Position numbers and translations under genes: made by a program
In this document: piece after piece, positions 18,560 to 28,107 of the stretch
Layout: each line of letters starts with the position of its first letter
Numbering within the stretch: the stretch's first letter is position 1
Assembly (NCBI GenBank): GCA_947499095.1
Contig: CANMMR010000003.1
Location: 1-64,000, forward strand
Direction of reading: 5' to 3'
DNA: 64,000 nucleotides
From: an uncultured Erythrobacter sp.
GTDB lineage: Bacteria > Pseudomonadota > Alphaproteobacteria > Sphingomonadales > Sphingomonadaceae
The notes under the pieces: generated by a model
What the model saw: the letters and a program-made list of their open reading frames with translations, nothing else
Databases searched by the model: none
What the model was told of the DNA's origin: nothing

Positions 18560-19393
18560 ATGAATGAACACATCAGCTTTACTGCCGCGAGGGACGCAGC
18601 CTCGGATGGCACGCCGCTGCGGCACCCGGATCGTCCCCAGCCGAAATACCGGCCGCTTGCCGCCATCAGGGGCTTTCGCGAGTTGTTAAAGGACAAGGAA
18701 AACACGGCGATCGTCTTCCAGATCTACGACGCGCTACCGTCGAAAAGCTTTGTGCCGCGGGTGCGCGATCTTACGCTTAGCCCGCGCGGCGAGGAATTGC
18801 GCGAGCGTGAGCCGTTTCTTCCTACATTACTCGACGATCACGACATGCTGCGAAAATACCCGCAAGGCAGCGTCGCGCATGCCTATTGCGATTTTATGGA
18901 GAGTGAGGGGCTGACGGCTGCGGGCCTGGTGGAAGAATCCGAGAAGGCCGGTCGTCCGACCTATCCAGATCTGGTCCAGTGGTTCGGCTTTCGCCAGCGC
19001 GACACGCATGATCTGATGCATGTCTTGACCGGATACGGCCGCGATGCGCTCGGCGAGCAGTGCGTGTTGCTGTTCACGCACGGCCAATCGCCGAGCCAGG
19101 GGCACTTGCTGCTCGGCTATGCGGGATCGCTCCATATCAAGAAGGTGCGGAGGGGCAGCCAAGCTCCCGTACTCAAGGCAACGCGCGAGGCGCATCGTAC
19201 GGGCAAGGCCTGCCCGCCACTGGTCGGTCTGTCGATCAGGGATTTACTGGCGAGGGACCTCGGTGAAGCGCGGGCCGAGCTCGATATTCCCGAACCACGC
19301 TGGTATCGCGAATGCCACCGTATCTGGCGCGAGGAAGGGATCGATCCCTACGATCTGCTCGCCGCACCAAAAATGGACAACGCCACTGCCTGA
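18560..19393 (+). CDS. COQ4-family ubiquinone biosynthesis protein
   Basis: A 277-residue protein of the COQ4 family, recognised by the zinc-ligand motif HDLMHVLTGYGRDALGE (HDxxH and a Glu about 11 residues on) near residues 150-166. COQ4 in eukaryotes organises the ubiquinone complex and has been linked to C1 decarboxylation/hydroxylation of the ring; alphaproteobacteria commonly carry homologues. It also has WYRECHRIWREEGIDPYDLL near the C-terminus. It stands alone downstream of serB with a 72-base gap and an A/T-rich stretch before the start. Confidence 0.88.
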   Translation: MNEHISFTAARDAASDGTPLRHPDRPQPKYRPLAAIRGFRELLKDKENTAIVFQIYDALPSKSFVPRVRDLTLSPRGEELREREPFLPTLLDDHDMLRKYPQGSVAHAYCDFMESEGLTAAGLVEESEKAGRPTYPDLVQWFGFRQRDTHDLMHVLTGYGRDALGEQCVLLFTHGQSPSQGHLLLGYAGSLHIKKVRRGSQAPVLKATREAHRTGKACPPLVGLSIRDLLARDLGEARAELDIPEPRWYRECHRIWREEGIDPYDLLAAPKMDNATA

Positions 19394-19396
19394 CGG

Positions 19397-20059
19397 TCAG
19401 AGCCAGCTGGCGATTTGCGACAGCGGCTTCTTCTCGGTCGCTTTCTTCGGGACGGTCGCATAGTCCGACGGCAAGCCTGCAACGACGATCATCAGCGGCT
19501 TTTCGTAGTCGGGCCGCCCGCAGATTTCGCGCAGGAAGCCCATCGGCGAGGGCATGTGGGTCAGGGTCGATAGCCCGGCCTCGTGCAAGGTCGCGATCAG
19601 CATGCCGCAAGCGATGCCGACGCTTTCGTTGACATAGTAATTCTGTGTCTGCCCGTCCTCCCCGATCCCGCCCTTGCCCTGTGCGAAGACCACGATCAGC
19701 CACGGAGCGGTCTCCAGAAAAGGCTTGTCAGCATCGGTACCGAGGGGGCCGAGCGCTTCCAGCCATTCGTCGCTCGCCTTGCCGCTGTAGAAGGCGCGCT
19801 CTTCCGCCTCGCGAATGACGCGCTTGGTTTCGGGTGATTAGACGACGGTGAAATGCCAGGGCTGGTGGTTTGCGCCATTGGGCGCGCTGCCTGCTGCCTC
19901 GATAGCCGCCTCGATCGCCTCGCGCGCGACCGGCGCGTCGGAAAAGTAGCGGCAACTGCGCCGTTCTTTCAGCCGGTCGCGCATGTTCCGCGCGCGGGCG
20001 ATCCGCTCCTCATCGGAGAGGGCAGGCATGGAGTAAGGCAGACTATCGTGATCGCGCAT
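19397..20059 (-). pseudogene. nitroreductase-family gene broken by an in-frame TAA
   Basis: A 220-codon frame of the nitroreductase (FMN) family, related to the iodotyrosine-deiodinase-like group. The N-terminal part has [20 protein letters not shown] and [16 protein letters not shown], then TAA at 19838-19840 (codon 74). The same frame continues without other stops as SPETKRVIREAEERAFYSG, then ASDEWLEALGPLGTDADKPF and TAPWLIVVFAQGKGG, to YYVNESVGIACGMLIA (FMN-binding region) and KKPLSQIASWL. Total length fits the family, so a single substitution explains the break. A restart at GTG 19693 would give only a 98-residue C-terminal piece lacking the N-terminal FMN-phosphate site. Probably non-functional unless read through. 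Confidence 0.85.
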
Positions 20060-20082
20060 GTCGAAGTTTTCAAGCTGGCAAT

Positions 20083-20490
20083 TCAGCGCAGGTCCTTACG
20101 GATGACGAGTTTGAGGCCCGACCAGATCTCGTCCACCGCGCATTTCTTCGTGTCGACGAAGCCGATAGCAAGACCCGATTCGCGGACGACATGTTCGTCG
20201 ATTTCGGTCTCGACACCGGCGCCCTGTTTGGGCCAGCTGACCCAGACCTGCCCGTCGGGCACGATGCTGTGGCGCAGTTCTGCGAGTTTCCGTTCGAGCA
20301 GGGCCTTTTCGGTCACGAAAATATGGGCGGCATCGGGCCGCTCGTCCAGGCTGGCGACAAAGGTAAGATCGAGAGCGTATTCGCCGATCTCGTCCTGCAC
20401 GCTTTCCGGCATTTCGTAGAACCAGACTCGCTGGCCATCACGCAGCGAGAGCTTCTTGACAAGCGGGGTGTCGGAAGAGCCTGCGGTCAT
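20083..20490 (-). CDS. DUF3052-family protein
   Basis: A 135-residue cytoplasmic protein of the DUF3052 family, of unknown function. Visible features are [18 protein letters not shown] near residues 15-32, [18 protein letters not shown], and WVSWPKQG near residue 84-91, followed by [21 protein letters not shown]. It lies between purL (47 bases upstream on the same strand) and the broken nitroreductase, and could be carried on the purL transcript. Confidence 0.8.
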   Translation of the reverse strand: MTAGSSDTPLVKKLSLRDGQRVWFYEMPESVQDEIGEYALDLTFVASLDERPDAAHIFVTEKALLERKLAELRHSIVPDGQVWVSWPKQGAGVETEIDEHVVRESGLAIGFVDTKKCAVDEIWSGLKLVIRKDLR

Positions 20491-20536
20491 GTCAACTTCG
20501 TTCCATCGCCAGTTCGAACACCTGTAGCCGCTAGGC

Positions 20537-22783
20537 TTAGGCGTCCATCCACTCGCTGAAGAAGCTGCGATGGGCCGCGCGCATCTCGCCGATCGATTTG
20601 CCGAAGAGCGTGCTGCCGCTGGTCTTGCCGATGCGACGGAAGCCGATTGCGGCGGTCTCGTCGTTCTCCGTGCCCTTGGCGAGTGCTTCGTTAAGCGCCT
20701 GCGTATCGGGAACGGTCACCACGTAGCGGCCCTGGTCTTCGCCGAACCACCACGCGGCCTGGCTGTATTCCTCGTTCCACTCGACTTCGGCGCCGATACC
20801 GCCCGCCATCGCCATTTCGGCAAGAGCGACTGCAAGACCGCCGTCGGAGACGTCATGCACGGCGCTCACCAGACCGTCGGCAATCAGCTGGAGAATAATC
20901 TTGCCCGCGTTTTTCTCGACTGTGAGGTCGGTCGGCGGGGTGCGGCCTTCGTCGCGGCCGTGGATTTCCGAAAGCCACAGCGACTTGCCGAGGTGCGAGC
21001 GTTCGGGGTCGGCGGTCGCCCATTCCTCGGCGTGGATGAGATAGATCGCCTCGCCCTCGGCCTTGAAGGGCATTGTCATCATGCGGTCGTAATCGTCGAT
21101 CAGGCCGACACCGCCGATGGCCGGGGTGGGCAGGATGGCGCTGCCGCCGCCGGTCGCCTTGCTCTCGTTGTAGAGGCTGACATTGCCGCTGACGATCGGG
21201 AAATCGAGCACGCGGCAGGCGCGGCCCATGCCTTCGAGCGCGTGGACAAACTGGCTCATGATTTCGGGGCGCTGCGGGTTGGCGAAGTTGAGGCAGTTGG
21301 TCACCGCCAGCGGACGCGCGCCCACTGCGCAGAGGTTGCGATAAGCCTCGGCAATCGCCTGCTTGCCGCCTTCATAGGGATCGGCATGGACATAGCGCGG
21401 CGTGCAGTCGGTGCTGATCGCCAGTGCCTTCTTCGTGCCGTGGACGCGGACCACGCCGGCATCGCCGCCGGTCTGCAGCGTGTCTGCACCGACCTGGCTG
21501 TCGTACTGCTCGGAGATCCACTTGCGCGAAGACAGGTTGGGCGAGGCAAGCAGCTTCATCAGGTCGCCGCCGACATCGTCCGTATCCGGGCGCTCGGTCA
21601 TCGGCTTGATGCCGGCCCAGGCCGTGTAGTCTTCCTTCGAGAGGTAAGGGCGGTCGTATTCGGGCGCGTCGGCAGCAAGCGGCCCGAGGGGAATGTCGCA
21701 CACCACTTCGCCACCGAATTCGAGCACCATGTGCTGCGTATCGGTGACTTCGCCGATGACGGCGAAATCGAGCTCCCACTTCTCGAAGATGGCTGCCGCC
21801 ATCGCTTCCTTGCCCGGCTTCAGCACCATGAGCATGCGCTCCTGGCTTTCGCTCAGCATCATCTCGTAGGGGGTCATGCCCTCTTCACGGCAGGGCACCT
21901 TGTCCATGTCGAGCCGGATGCCGGCCTTGCCGTTAGTTGCCATTTCGACGCTGGAGGACGTGAGGCCGGCTGCCCCCATGTCCTGGATTGCGACGATCGC
22001 GTCGGTCGCCATCAGTTCGAGGCAGGCTTCGATCAGCAGCTTCTCGGTGAAGGGGTCGCCCACCTGAACGGTGGGGCGCTTGGCGTCGGCGTCTTCCTCG
22101 AAATCCGCGCTGGCCATGGTCGCACCGTGAATGCCGTCGCGGCCGGTCTTCGAGCCGACATAGACGATCGGATTGCCCACGCCGGTCGCGGCCGAATAGA
22201 AGATCTTGTCCGCATCGGCGACGCCCACCGTCATCGCGTTGACGAGGATGTTCCCGTCATAGGCAGGGTGGAAATTGGTCTCGCCGCACACGGTCGGCAC
22301 GCCCACGCAATTGCCATAACCGCCGATGCCCGCGACCACGCCTTGCACGAGGTGCTTCATCTTCGGATGGTCGGGCCGTCCGAAACGCAGAGCGTTGGCA
22401 TTCGCCACTGGGCGTGCGCCCATGGTGAACACGTCGCGCAGGATGCCGCCGACGCCGGTCGCTGCACCTTGGTAGGGCTCGATGTAGCTGGGGTGGTTGT
22501 GGCTCTCCATCTTGAAGATCGCCGCCTGCCCATCACCGATATCGATCACGCCCGCATTCTCGCCCGGGCCGCAGATTACCCATGGCGCCTCGGTCGGCAG
22601 CTTCTTCAGGTGCAGGCGGCTGCTCTTGTAGGAGCAATGCTCGCTCCACATCACCGAGAAGATGCCGAGCTCCACAAGGTTCGGCTCGCGGCCTAGCGCG
22701 TGCAATACGCGATCGTATTCTTCCTCGCTCAGCCCGTGCTGTGCGACGACGTCGGGGGTGATAGCGGACTCGGGTGTGCTCAT
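20537..22783 (-). CDS. purL: phosphoribosylformylglycinamidine synthase subunit PurL
   Basis: The ATP-dependent synthase subunit for step 4 of purine synthesis, acting with PurQ and PurS, which are not in this window. The 748-residue length is that of the small, multi-subunit form. It has the substrate loop [23 protein letters not shown] near residues 91-113, [13 protein letters not shown], and a repeated C-terminal half with [13 protein letters not shown] near 650. The C-terminus ends [10 protein letters not shown]. The next gene, the membrane hydrolase, is 11 bases upstream on the same strand. Confidence 0.97.
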   Translation of the reverse strand: MSTPESAITPDVVAQHGLSEEEYDRVLHALGREPNLVELGIFSVMWSEHCSYKSSRLHLKKLPTEAPWVICGPGENAGVIDIGDGQAAIFKMESHNHPSYIEPYQGAATGVGGILRDVFTMGARPVANANALRFGRPDHPKMKHLVQGVVAGIGGYGNCVGVPTVCGETNFHPAYDGNILVNAMTVGVADADKIFYSAATGVGNPIVYVGSKTGRDGIHGATMASADFEEDADAKRPTVQVGDPFTEKLLIEACLELMATDAIVAIQDMGAAGLTSSSVEMATNGKAGIRLDMDKVPCREEGMTPYEMMLSESQERMLMVLKPGKEAMAAAIFEKWELDFAVIGEVTDTQHMVLEFGGEVVCDIPLGPLAADAPEYDRPYLSKEDYTAWAGIKPMTERPDTDDVGGDLMKLLASPNLSSRKWISEQYDSQVGADTLQTGGDAGVVRVHGTKKALAISTDCTPRYVHADPYEGGKQAIAEAYRNLCAVGARPLAVTNCLNFANPQRPEIMSQFVHALEGMGRACRVLDFPIVSGNVSLYNESKATGGGSAILPTPAIGGVGLIDDYDRMMTMPFKAEGEAIYLIHAEEWATADPERSHLGKSLWLSEIHGRDEGRTPPTDLTVEKNAGKIILQLIADGLVSAVHDVSDGGLAVALAEMAMAGGIGAEVEWNEEYSQAAWWFGEDQGRYVVTVPDTQALNEALAKGTENDETAAIGFRRIGKTSGSTLFGKSIGEMRAAHRSFFSEWMDA

Positions 22784-22794
22784 GGCCCGCGCCC

Positions 22795-23475
22795 TTAGCG
22801 GGGCGGGGTCGCGACCGCTAGTCCCACCTCGCTCTTATGCCACCGTGTAAGGCTGACCCAATAGGCCAGCGCGGTCAGCAGAGCGAACGCGAACAGCCCG
22901 GTCGCAAGGAAGGTAAAATCGGCAGCTTGTGGCTCCGGCCCGAACCAGTTGATGGCTTGCAATGCGAGCAAAGCGAAGAGCAATACCAGCGGCGGCACGA
23001 TCGGGCCCTTGGTCCGCCGCATGTACCACCAGAAAGCGAGGCCGATAAGCCCGAGCTCCAGAGGCATTTCGATCAAGGGCTTGTTCCACAGCCCGAGGCC
23101 CAGTTTCGTCTCGCCGCCCGCAATGGTCAGGTCCGGGCGGTGCACCAGCAAGTCGAGCAGCCAATGCGAAATAACGACGATGCCCGCCCATGTGGCTGCG
23201 ACGGCATTGCGAGACAGAAGGTAGATTAGAGCGGCGAAGCCGATCGCAAACCCGCTCGTGCCCACCAGGCTATGCGTGATCGGCATGTGGTAGAAATCCA
23301 TCGGGTTCATTTCGGTGATGCCCGGTACCACGCGCATCTTCTCGATCCCGACCATGGCGAAGAGGAAGAAGGCCCAGTCCACCAGCTGGGCGGCGATGAA
23401 CAACGTGCCGAGACGCGGTGCGTCCTTGGTGATCGCTTTCGCGGCTAGCGCAGGTGCAAAGTGGCCGATGAACAC
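22795..23475 (-). CDS. membrane-bound metal-dependent hydrolase-like protein
   Basis: An integral membrane protein of about 226 residues with six or more hydrophobic segments. The N-terminal [15 protein letters not shown] in [23 protein letters not shown] and [15 protein letters not shown] are the His/Asp pattern of the YdjM-like membrane metal-dependent hydrolase family, though members are mostly uncharacterised. The GTG at 23475 is chosen as it begins FIGHF directly; the upstream frame overlaps the DUF2177 gene. It is 7 bases after the DUF2177 stop, so the pair is probably co-transcribed. Confidence 0.78.
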   Translation of the reverse strand: MFIGHFAPALAAKAITKDAPRLGTLFIAAQLVDWAFFLFAMVGIEKMRVVPGITEMNPMDFYHMPITHSLVGTSGFAIGFAALIYLLSRNAVAATWAGIVVISHWLLDLLVHRPDLTIAGGETKLGLGLWNKPLIEMPLELGLIGLAFWWYMRRTKGPIVPPLVLLFALLALQAINWFGPEPQAADFTFLATGLFAFALLTALAYWVSLTRWHKSEVGLAVATPPR

Positions 23476-23482
23476 GTTTGGC

Positions 23483-23880
23483 TCAGACCAGCTTCGTCGC
23501 CGCGAATGTCGCGACACTCGCCGCGACCGCTGTTGCGAAGGCGCCCCAGCAGATGTCGGCGATGGTCACCGTCGTGGACCACTTCCGCAGCGTCGCCTGA
23601 TTGGTGAGATCGTAAGTCGCGTAACACAGCGCCCCCAGCAGCGCGCCGTTCATTGCGGCCGTCCCGACTCCGCCAGTCAAACCGGGCCGCACCGCGAACC
23701 ACACGATCCCGGCGATATAGGCGACGTAGAAGACCAGTGCCGGAGCCATGCGGAAACTGTCCGCCAGCATGTCGCCGAGGCGTGGGCGGTAGAAATTGTC
23801 GCCGGCCCAGCCGAGCCAGAGGGGGCGTCGAGCACGCCAAACGCGATGGCGACGACGACAAAGGCGACAATCCACGTCAT
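23483..23880 (-). pseudogene. DUF2177 membrane protein gene with a frameshift at a C run
   Basis: The start at 23880 gives MTWIVAFVVVAIAFGVLDA, the first membrane segment of a DUF2177-family protein. The family then continues LWLGWAGDNFYRPRLGDML, which here is found in another frame, running on to ATKLV at 23483 with three more hydrophobic segments. The switch lies at a run of five C (plus-strand GGGGG near 23820-23825): two extra C, or one missing base, accounts for it. The total of 398 bases is not a multiple of three. Either a real frameshift, a slippery tract that varies, or a read error. Confidence 0.75.
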
Positions 23881-23944
23881 ATCGGCTCCCCGTTGTTTGG
23901 GTTTACTTGACCGCCCACGCCCGCGCGGTCAATGCTCCGCCGCG

Positions 23945-24202
23945 ATGACAGAGCAAGACACTCCGATTGCAGATATGAGTTTCGAAGAGGCCCTGCGTGC
24001 GCTGGAAGGCGTGGTCCGAAGGCTAGAGAGCGGCGATGTACCCCTCGACGAGAGCATCGACCTCTACGAACGCGGCGAGGCGCTGCGCAAGGCGTGCCAG
24101 GCGCGGCTCGATGCAGCGCAGGCGCGGATCGAGAAGATCGTGCAGGGCGCCGACGGCAAGCCCGCCGGGACCGAACCGTTCGACGCAGGCAGCCCCGCGT
24201 GA
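23945..24202 (+). CDS. xseB: exodeoxyribonuclease VII small subunit
   Basis: The small subunit of ExoVII, which binds XseA for single-strand DNA degradation. The 85-residue protein has the family core SFEEALRALEGVVRRLESGD near residues 12-31 and LDESIDLYERGEALRKAC near 34-51, forming a coiled hairpin. The ATG at 23945 is right for the family; the frame is open far upstream but overlaps the opposite gene. Its stop overlaps the ispA GTG start, so xseB-ispA-coaD are translated as a coupled unit; xseB beside ispA is a common arrangement. Confidence 0.93.
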   Translation: MTEQDTPIADMSFEEALRALEGVVRRLESGDVPLDESIDLYERGEALRKACQARLDAAQARIEKIVQGADGKPAGTEPFDAGSPA

Positions 24203-25107
24203 ACGCGATGACGGCCATGCCCGACATTCTAGCGACCGCATTCGAGCGCATCCAGGGCGAGATCGATAGCGCATTCGACGCCTTCCTGCCCGTCCCGGAC
24301 GACAGCCGCGCGCCGCTGATCGAGGCGATGCGCTATGCCGCAATCGGTGGTGGCAAGCGCGTGCGCCCGCTCCTGCTGGCGGCAACAGCGGACCTCTATG
24401 GCGTCAATCGCAGCGCGGCGGTAAACGCTGGCTGTGCGGTCGAAGCGATCCACGCCTATTCGCTGATCCATGACGATCTGCCTTGCATGGACGACGACGA
24501 TTTGCGGCATGGCAAGCCGACGCTGCATAAAGCGTTCGACGAGGCGACGGCGGTGCTGGCGGGCGATTGCCTCCACGCGCTCGCCTTCGACATCCTGACC
24601 CAGCCCGACACCAGCACCGATCCCTTCGTCCGCGCCGAACTCGTCGCGACGCTTTCGCGCGCCAGCGGACACGACGGCATGGCCGGCGGGCAGATGATGG
24701 ATATCGCCTCCGAACAGCAGCAATACGATCTGCGCCAGATCACCCGGCTGCAACAGCTCAAGACCGGCGCGCTGCTGGCCGCGAGCGTCGAAATGGGCGC
24801 CGTGCTCGGTCGGGTTCCGCCGGAAGGACGCACGCACTTGCGCGCCTATGCCCGCGACATCGGCCTCGCCTTCCAGATCGCGGACGACCTGCTTGACGTC
24901 GAAGGCGACGAGGACAAGGCCGGCAAGGCCCTGCGCAAGGACGAAGGGCAGGGCAAGCAGACCTTCGTCACGCTGATGGGCGTGGACCAGGCCCGCGCGC
25001 AGGCGGAAATGCTGGTCGAGCAAGCGGGCAAGCATCTTAGCAGCCATGGCGAGGACGCGCGGCTGCTGGTCGAACTGGCACGCTTTATCGTGAAGAGGGA
25101 TCATTGA
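24199..25107 (+). CDS. ispA: farnesyl diphosphate synthase (polyprenyl synthase)
   Basis: Condenses dimethylallyl and isopentenyl diphosphates to geranyl and farnesyl diphosphate, precursors of quinones, carotenoids and bactoprenol. The protein of about 302 residues has GGGKRVRPLLL near residues 51-61, the first Asp-rich motif DDLPCMDDDDLRHG near 93-106, and the second, IADDLLDVEGDE, near 232-243. GTG at 24199 overlaps the xseB stop; ATG at 24208 is the alternative. Its stop overlaps the coaD ATG by one base (TGATG). Confidence 0.95.
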   Translation: MNAMTAMPDILATAFERIQGEIDSAFDAFLPVPDDSRAPLIEAMRYAAIGGGKRVRPLLLAATADLYGVNRSAAVNAGCAVEAIHAYSLIHDDLPCMDDDDLRHGKPTLHKAFDEATAVLAGDCLHALAFDILTQPDTSTDPFVRAELVATLSRASGHDGMAGGQMMDIASEQQQYDLRQITRLQQLKTGALLAASVEMGAVLGRVPPEGRTHLRAYARDIGLAFQIADDLLDVEGDEDKAGKALRKDEGQGKQTFVTLMGVDQARAQAEMLVEQAGKHLSSHGEDARLLVELARFIVKRDH

Positions 25108-25619
25108 TGGCAGAGCGCATCGGCATCTACCCCGGTACATTCGATCCCATCACGCTGGGCCATGCGGATATTCTCCGGCGCGGTTCGAAGCTGGTCGACA
25201 AGCTCATCATCGGTGTGACGACCAACCCCTCCAAGAACCCGATGTTCTCGACCGAGGAACGCTTCGCCATGGTCGAGCGAGAGATTGCCGACATGGGGCT
25301 GACCAATGTCGAGGTGGTCGGTTTCAATGCCCTGCTGGTGAAATTCGCGCAGAAGATGGGCGCCAACGTGATCATCCGCGGCCTGCGCGCCGTGGCGGAC
25401 TTCGAATACGAGTACCAGATGGCCGGCATGAACCAGCAGCTCGACGACGATGTCGAGACCGTATTCCTCATGGCCGATGTCTCGCTCCAGCCGATCGCCT
25501 CGCGGCTCGTCAAGGAAATCGCGATGTTCGGCGGCGACATCAGCCCCTTCGTCAGCAAAGCCGTATGCGACGAAGTGGTCGCGCGGGTTAAGCAAACCGG
25601 TCTCCGCGGCGATTATTGA
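25107..25619 (+). CDS. coaD: phosphopantetheine adenylyltransferase
   Basis: The fourth step of coenzyme A synthesis: ATP plus 4'-phosphopantetheine gives dephospho-CoA. The 170-residue protein has the nucleotidyltransferase motif YPGTFDPITLGHADIL near residues 8-23 (T-x-x-H/G-H), KNPMFSTEERFAMV, IIRGLRAVADFEYEYQMAGMN and a C-terminal ISPFVSKAVCDEV-type end. The ATG at 25107 is preferred over the TTG one codon before it. It is the last gene of the xseB-ispA-coaD set. Confidence 0.96.
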   Translation: MAERIGIYPGTFDPITLGHADILRRGSKLVDKLIIGVTTNPSKNPMFSTEERFAMVEREIADMGLTNVEVVGFNALLVKFAQKMGANVIIRGLRAVADFEYEYQMAGMNQQLDDDVETVFLMADVSLQPIASRLVKEIAMFGGDISPFVSKAVCDEVVARVKQTGLRGDY

Positions 25620-25699
25620 GACACACCAATGCTATTCATTGAATGGACAGACCGCGCTCGTTAGACGGGCGGCAATCCAGACACATCGACGGGATACCC

Positions 25700-26380
25700 A
25701 TGTTCAAGACTTCGCTTGCCCTTGCCGCCGCTGCACTCGCCGCGACCATGCCGATCGGTGCTATTGCGCAGGAGGCCGAAACGCCGGCTGCGGCGCAGGA
25801 CACGCGCACATATGACCCGGTCAGCTTCGACATGGCGGTGGAGCCCGAGAATATCCTCCTGCTCGACCTTTCGAATGGCGAGCGTGTCGCGATCCGCCTG
25901 ATGCCGGGCTGGGCACCGAACCATGTGGAGCGGATCAAGACGCTCACTCGCCAGGGTTTCTACGATGGTGTGATCTTCCATCGCGTGATCGACGGATTCA
26001 TGGCACAGACTGGCGATCCGACCGGCACGGGGACTGGAGCATCGCAGCTGCCGGACATCAACGAGGAATTCAATCCGATGCCGCATGTCCGCGGCACGGT
26101 GGCCATGGCTCGTGCGGCGGACGAGAATAGCGCGAACAGCCAGTTCTTCATCGTCTTCTACCCGCGCTTCAGTCTCGACCAGAAATACACCAATTTCGGC
26201 CGCGTGATTTCGAACATGGCTGCAGTCGACGCGATCCAGCGCGGCGAGCCCCCGCAGAACCCGACGCGGATCCTGCAGGCTTCGATCGCCACCGATGGCA
26301 AGCCCGTGCCGGTCAACACCGCGCCGCGCGCTGCCGACGAAATCAGCGTCGACGACCTCAACGCGCCGATCCAGGAATAG
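25700..26380 (+). CDS. periplasmic cyclophilin-type peptidylprolyl isomerase
   Basis: Speeds proline cis-trans isomerisation during folding, probably in the periplasm. The 226-residue protein has a signal peptide (KTSLALAAAALAATMPIGAI, cleaved near AIAQEAE at about 21) and a cyclophilin domain with FYDGVIFHRVIDGFMAQTGDPTGTGTG around residues 90-116 and RGTVAMARAADENSANSQFFI around 134-154, carrying the catalytic Arg and Phe positions. ATG 25700 opens the signal peptide; the frame upstream has no merit. 80 bases separate it from coaD. Confidence 0.93.
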   Translation: MFKTSLALAAAALAATMPIGAIAQEAETPAAAQDTRTYDPVSFDMAVEPENILLLDLSNGERVAIRLMPGWAPNHVERIKTLTRQGFYDGVIFHRVIDGFMAQTGDPTGTGTGASQLPDINEEFNPMPHVRGTVAMARAADENSANSQFFIVFYPRFSLDQKYTNFGRVISNMAAVDAIQRGEPPQNPTRILQASIATDGKPVPVNTAPRAADEISVDDLNAPIQE

Positions 26381-26464
26381 CGTTTGCGCCTTCGGTGACG
26401 CGCGCCTAATCGGCGGCCGTTATGCAGGCCTTTCGACAAGTTCAGAACGATCGGAATCGACGCC

Positions 26465-27493
26465 GTGCGCGTTGACCTGTTCGATTTCGACCTTCCGCAA
26501 GAACTGATCGCGCTGCGTCCGGCGCGGCCGCGGGATGCTGCGCGCATGCTTGTCGTCCGCGGAGAAGAGCCTTTCGAAGATGCGGGCGTGAGCGATTTGC
26601 CGGGTCTGCTGAAGCGCGGCGATGTGCTGGTGTTCAATGACACCCGCGTCATTCCCGCTCAACTCGAGGGCCGGCGCGGCGAAGCGAAAATCGGTGCGAC
26701 GCTGCACAAGAGGATCGACCTCAGGCGCTGGCAAGCCTTCATCCGCAATGCCAAGCGATTGCGTCCGGGCGAGCCAGTCGCGTTCGGCGGAGGCGTTTCG
26801 GCGACAGCGGAAGAGCGCCTTGCCGATGGGAGCTTCGTCCTCGTTTTTCACGGAGAAGAACCGGTCGAAGTCCTGCTCGAACGGGCAGGGCGCATGCCGT
26901 TACCACCCTATATCGCGGGCAAGCGTGCGACGGATGCGCAGGATCGCGAGGACTACCAGACCATGTTCGCGCGGGAGGACGGAGCCGTCGCCGCGCCGAC
27001 TGCTGCGCTGCATTTTACGCCTCGCCTGATGGACGCGCTGGATGCGGTGGGTGTCACGCGCGAGACGCTGACGCTGCATGTCGGAGCGGGGACTTTCCTG
27101 CCGGTCAAGGCCGACGATACCGACGACCATGCGATGCATTCCGAATGGGGTCGGATCGAGCCCGAGACGGCCGAGCGCCTCAATGCGGCGCGTGCAGCTG
27201 GCGGGCGGGTCATCGCCGTCGGCACTACCAGTCTGCGCCTGCTCGAAAGCGCCACGCGCGAAGATGGCGTAATCCAAGCCTTCGCCGGTGATACCGACAT
27301 TTTCATCACCCCGGGATATCGCTTCCGCGCGGTGGATGGGCTGATGACCAATTTCCACCTGCCTAAATCGACTCTGGTGATGCTAGTCAGCGCCCTGATG
27401 GGGCGGGAGCGGATGATGGCGGCTTACGATCATGCGATAGCGAACGACTACCGCTTCTACAGCTACGGGGACTCATCGCTGCTCTTGCCCTGA
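26465..27493 (+). CDS. queA: S-adenosylmethionine:tRNA ribosyltransferase-isomerase
   Basis: Transfers the ribosyl part of SAM to preQ1 in tRNA to make epoxyqueuosine. The 342-residue protein starts [20 protein letters not shown] and contains [18 protein letters not shown] near 55-72, [15 protein letters not shown] near 202-216 and [20 protein letters not shown] near 292-311, all conserved. GTG at 26465 is the start. tgt, the other queuosine enzyme, lies 5.5 kb away. The 3' end overlaps the convergent TetR gene by 31 bases. Confidence 0.96.
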   Translation: MRVDLFDFDLPQELIALRPARPRDAARMLVVRGEEPFEDAGVSDLPGLLKRGDVLVFNDTRVIPAQLEGRRGEAKIGATLHKRIDLRRWQAFIRNAKRLRPGEPVAFGGGVSATAEERLADGSFVLVFHGEEPVEVLLERAGRMPLPPYIAGKRATDAQDREDYQTMFAREDGAVAAPTAALHFTPRLMDALDAVGVTRETLTLHVGAGTFLPVKADDTDDHAMHSEWGRIEPETAERLNAARAAGGRVIAVGTTSLRLLESATREDGVIQAFAGDTDIFITPGYRFRAVDGLMTNFHLPKSTLVMLVSALMGRERMMAAYDHAIANDYRFYSYGDSSLLLP

Positions 27494-28062
27494 ACCGGGA
27501 ACAGGCTGCCGGTGTCGAGCAGGCGGTCGATCAGCGCGTCGTCTGCTGGAATCCGGCCATCAAGCATAAGCATAGCGATACCATGCGCGATCGACCAGGC
27601 TTGCAGGGCAAGGCGCTCCGCCTCCTCGCGTGTGGCTGACAATTTGCACGTAATGTCGGTCAGCAATTCGCGTGCGGGATCCGGGTCCTCATCGCCAAGC
27701 TCGACCGGCTCCCCCTGCGTAAACATCAGGCGAAACAGCACAGGGTGAGCGAGCGCGAAGCGGACGTAAGCTCGTCCCGTCAGAGCAAATTTGGTCGATA
27801 GATCGTGAGACGTGTCCGCGGCCTCTTTCTGAGCAATTCCAAGCAATTTGGAGCCCTCTCGGGCGAGAGCCCGGTTCAGGGCCTGCTTGTCCGGAAAATG
27901 ACGATAGACGGCAGTGGCGGACACTCCCACTCGGCGGGCCAGTTCGCGCAACGACGGCTCCTTGCCCCCGTCGCCTTCCAGCGCTGCAATTCCCTCCGTC
28001 AAGAGCGCATCGCGCAAGCTGCCGTGGTGGTAAGTCTCAGCCGATGTTGACACTGTTATCAT
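27463..28062 (-). CDS. TetR/AcrR-family transcriptional regulator
   Basis: A 199-residue repressor-type regulator. The N-terminal DNA-binding domain ([19 protein letters not shown] near residues 11-29, then [20 protein letters not shown] near 37-56 as the helix-turn-helix) is followed by a WHG-type ligand domain. It is divergent from the carotenoid oxygenase with only 45 bases between starts, so it probably controls that gene, the ABC exporter genes behind it, and itself. Two direct repeats overlap its start codon region. The ligand is unknown; a carotenoid or apocarotenoid is a guess. Confidence 0.9.
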   Translation of the reverse strand: MITVSTSAETYHHGSLRDALLTEGIAALEGDGGKEPSLRELARRVGVSATAVYRHFPDKQALNRALAREGSKLLGIAQKEAADTSHDLSTKFALTGRAYVRFALAHPVLFRLMFTQGEPVELGDEDPDPARELLTDITCKLSATREEAERLALQAWSIAHGIAMLMLDGRIPADDALIDRLLDTGSLFPVQGKSSDESP

Positions 28063-28087
28063 TGCCTCTATGTTGACGGTGTTCACT
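28045..28087. promoter_or_regulatory. candidate TetR operator: two direct repeats
   Basis: TGTTGACACTGTTATCA (28045-28061) and TGTTGACGGTGTTCACT (28071-28087) match at about 12 of 17 positions and are 26 bases apart, one covering the TetR start codon and the other the short intergenic gap before the carotenoid oxygenase. They are plausible paired binding sites for the divergent TetR protein; no binding evidence exists in the sequence itself. Confidence 0.45.
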
Positions 28088-28107
28088 TTAGACAAGGCGA
28101 TTCGCAC

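Noticed and set aside
26424-26460. CCTTTCGACAAGTTCAGAACGAT-type repeat before queA
   Set aside because: It resembles one half of a dispersed palindromic repeat known in related bacteria, but the partner arm is absent and the match is weak.
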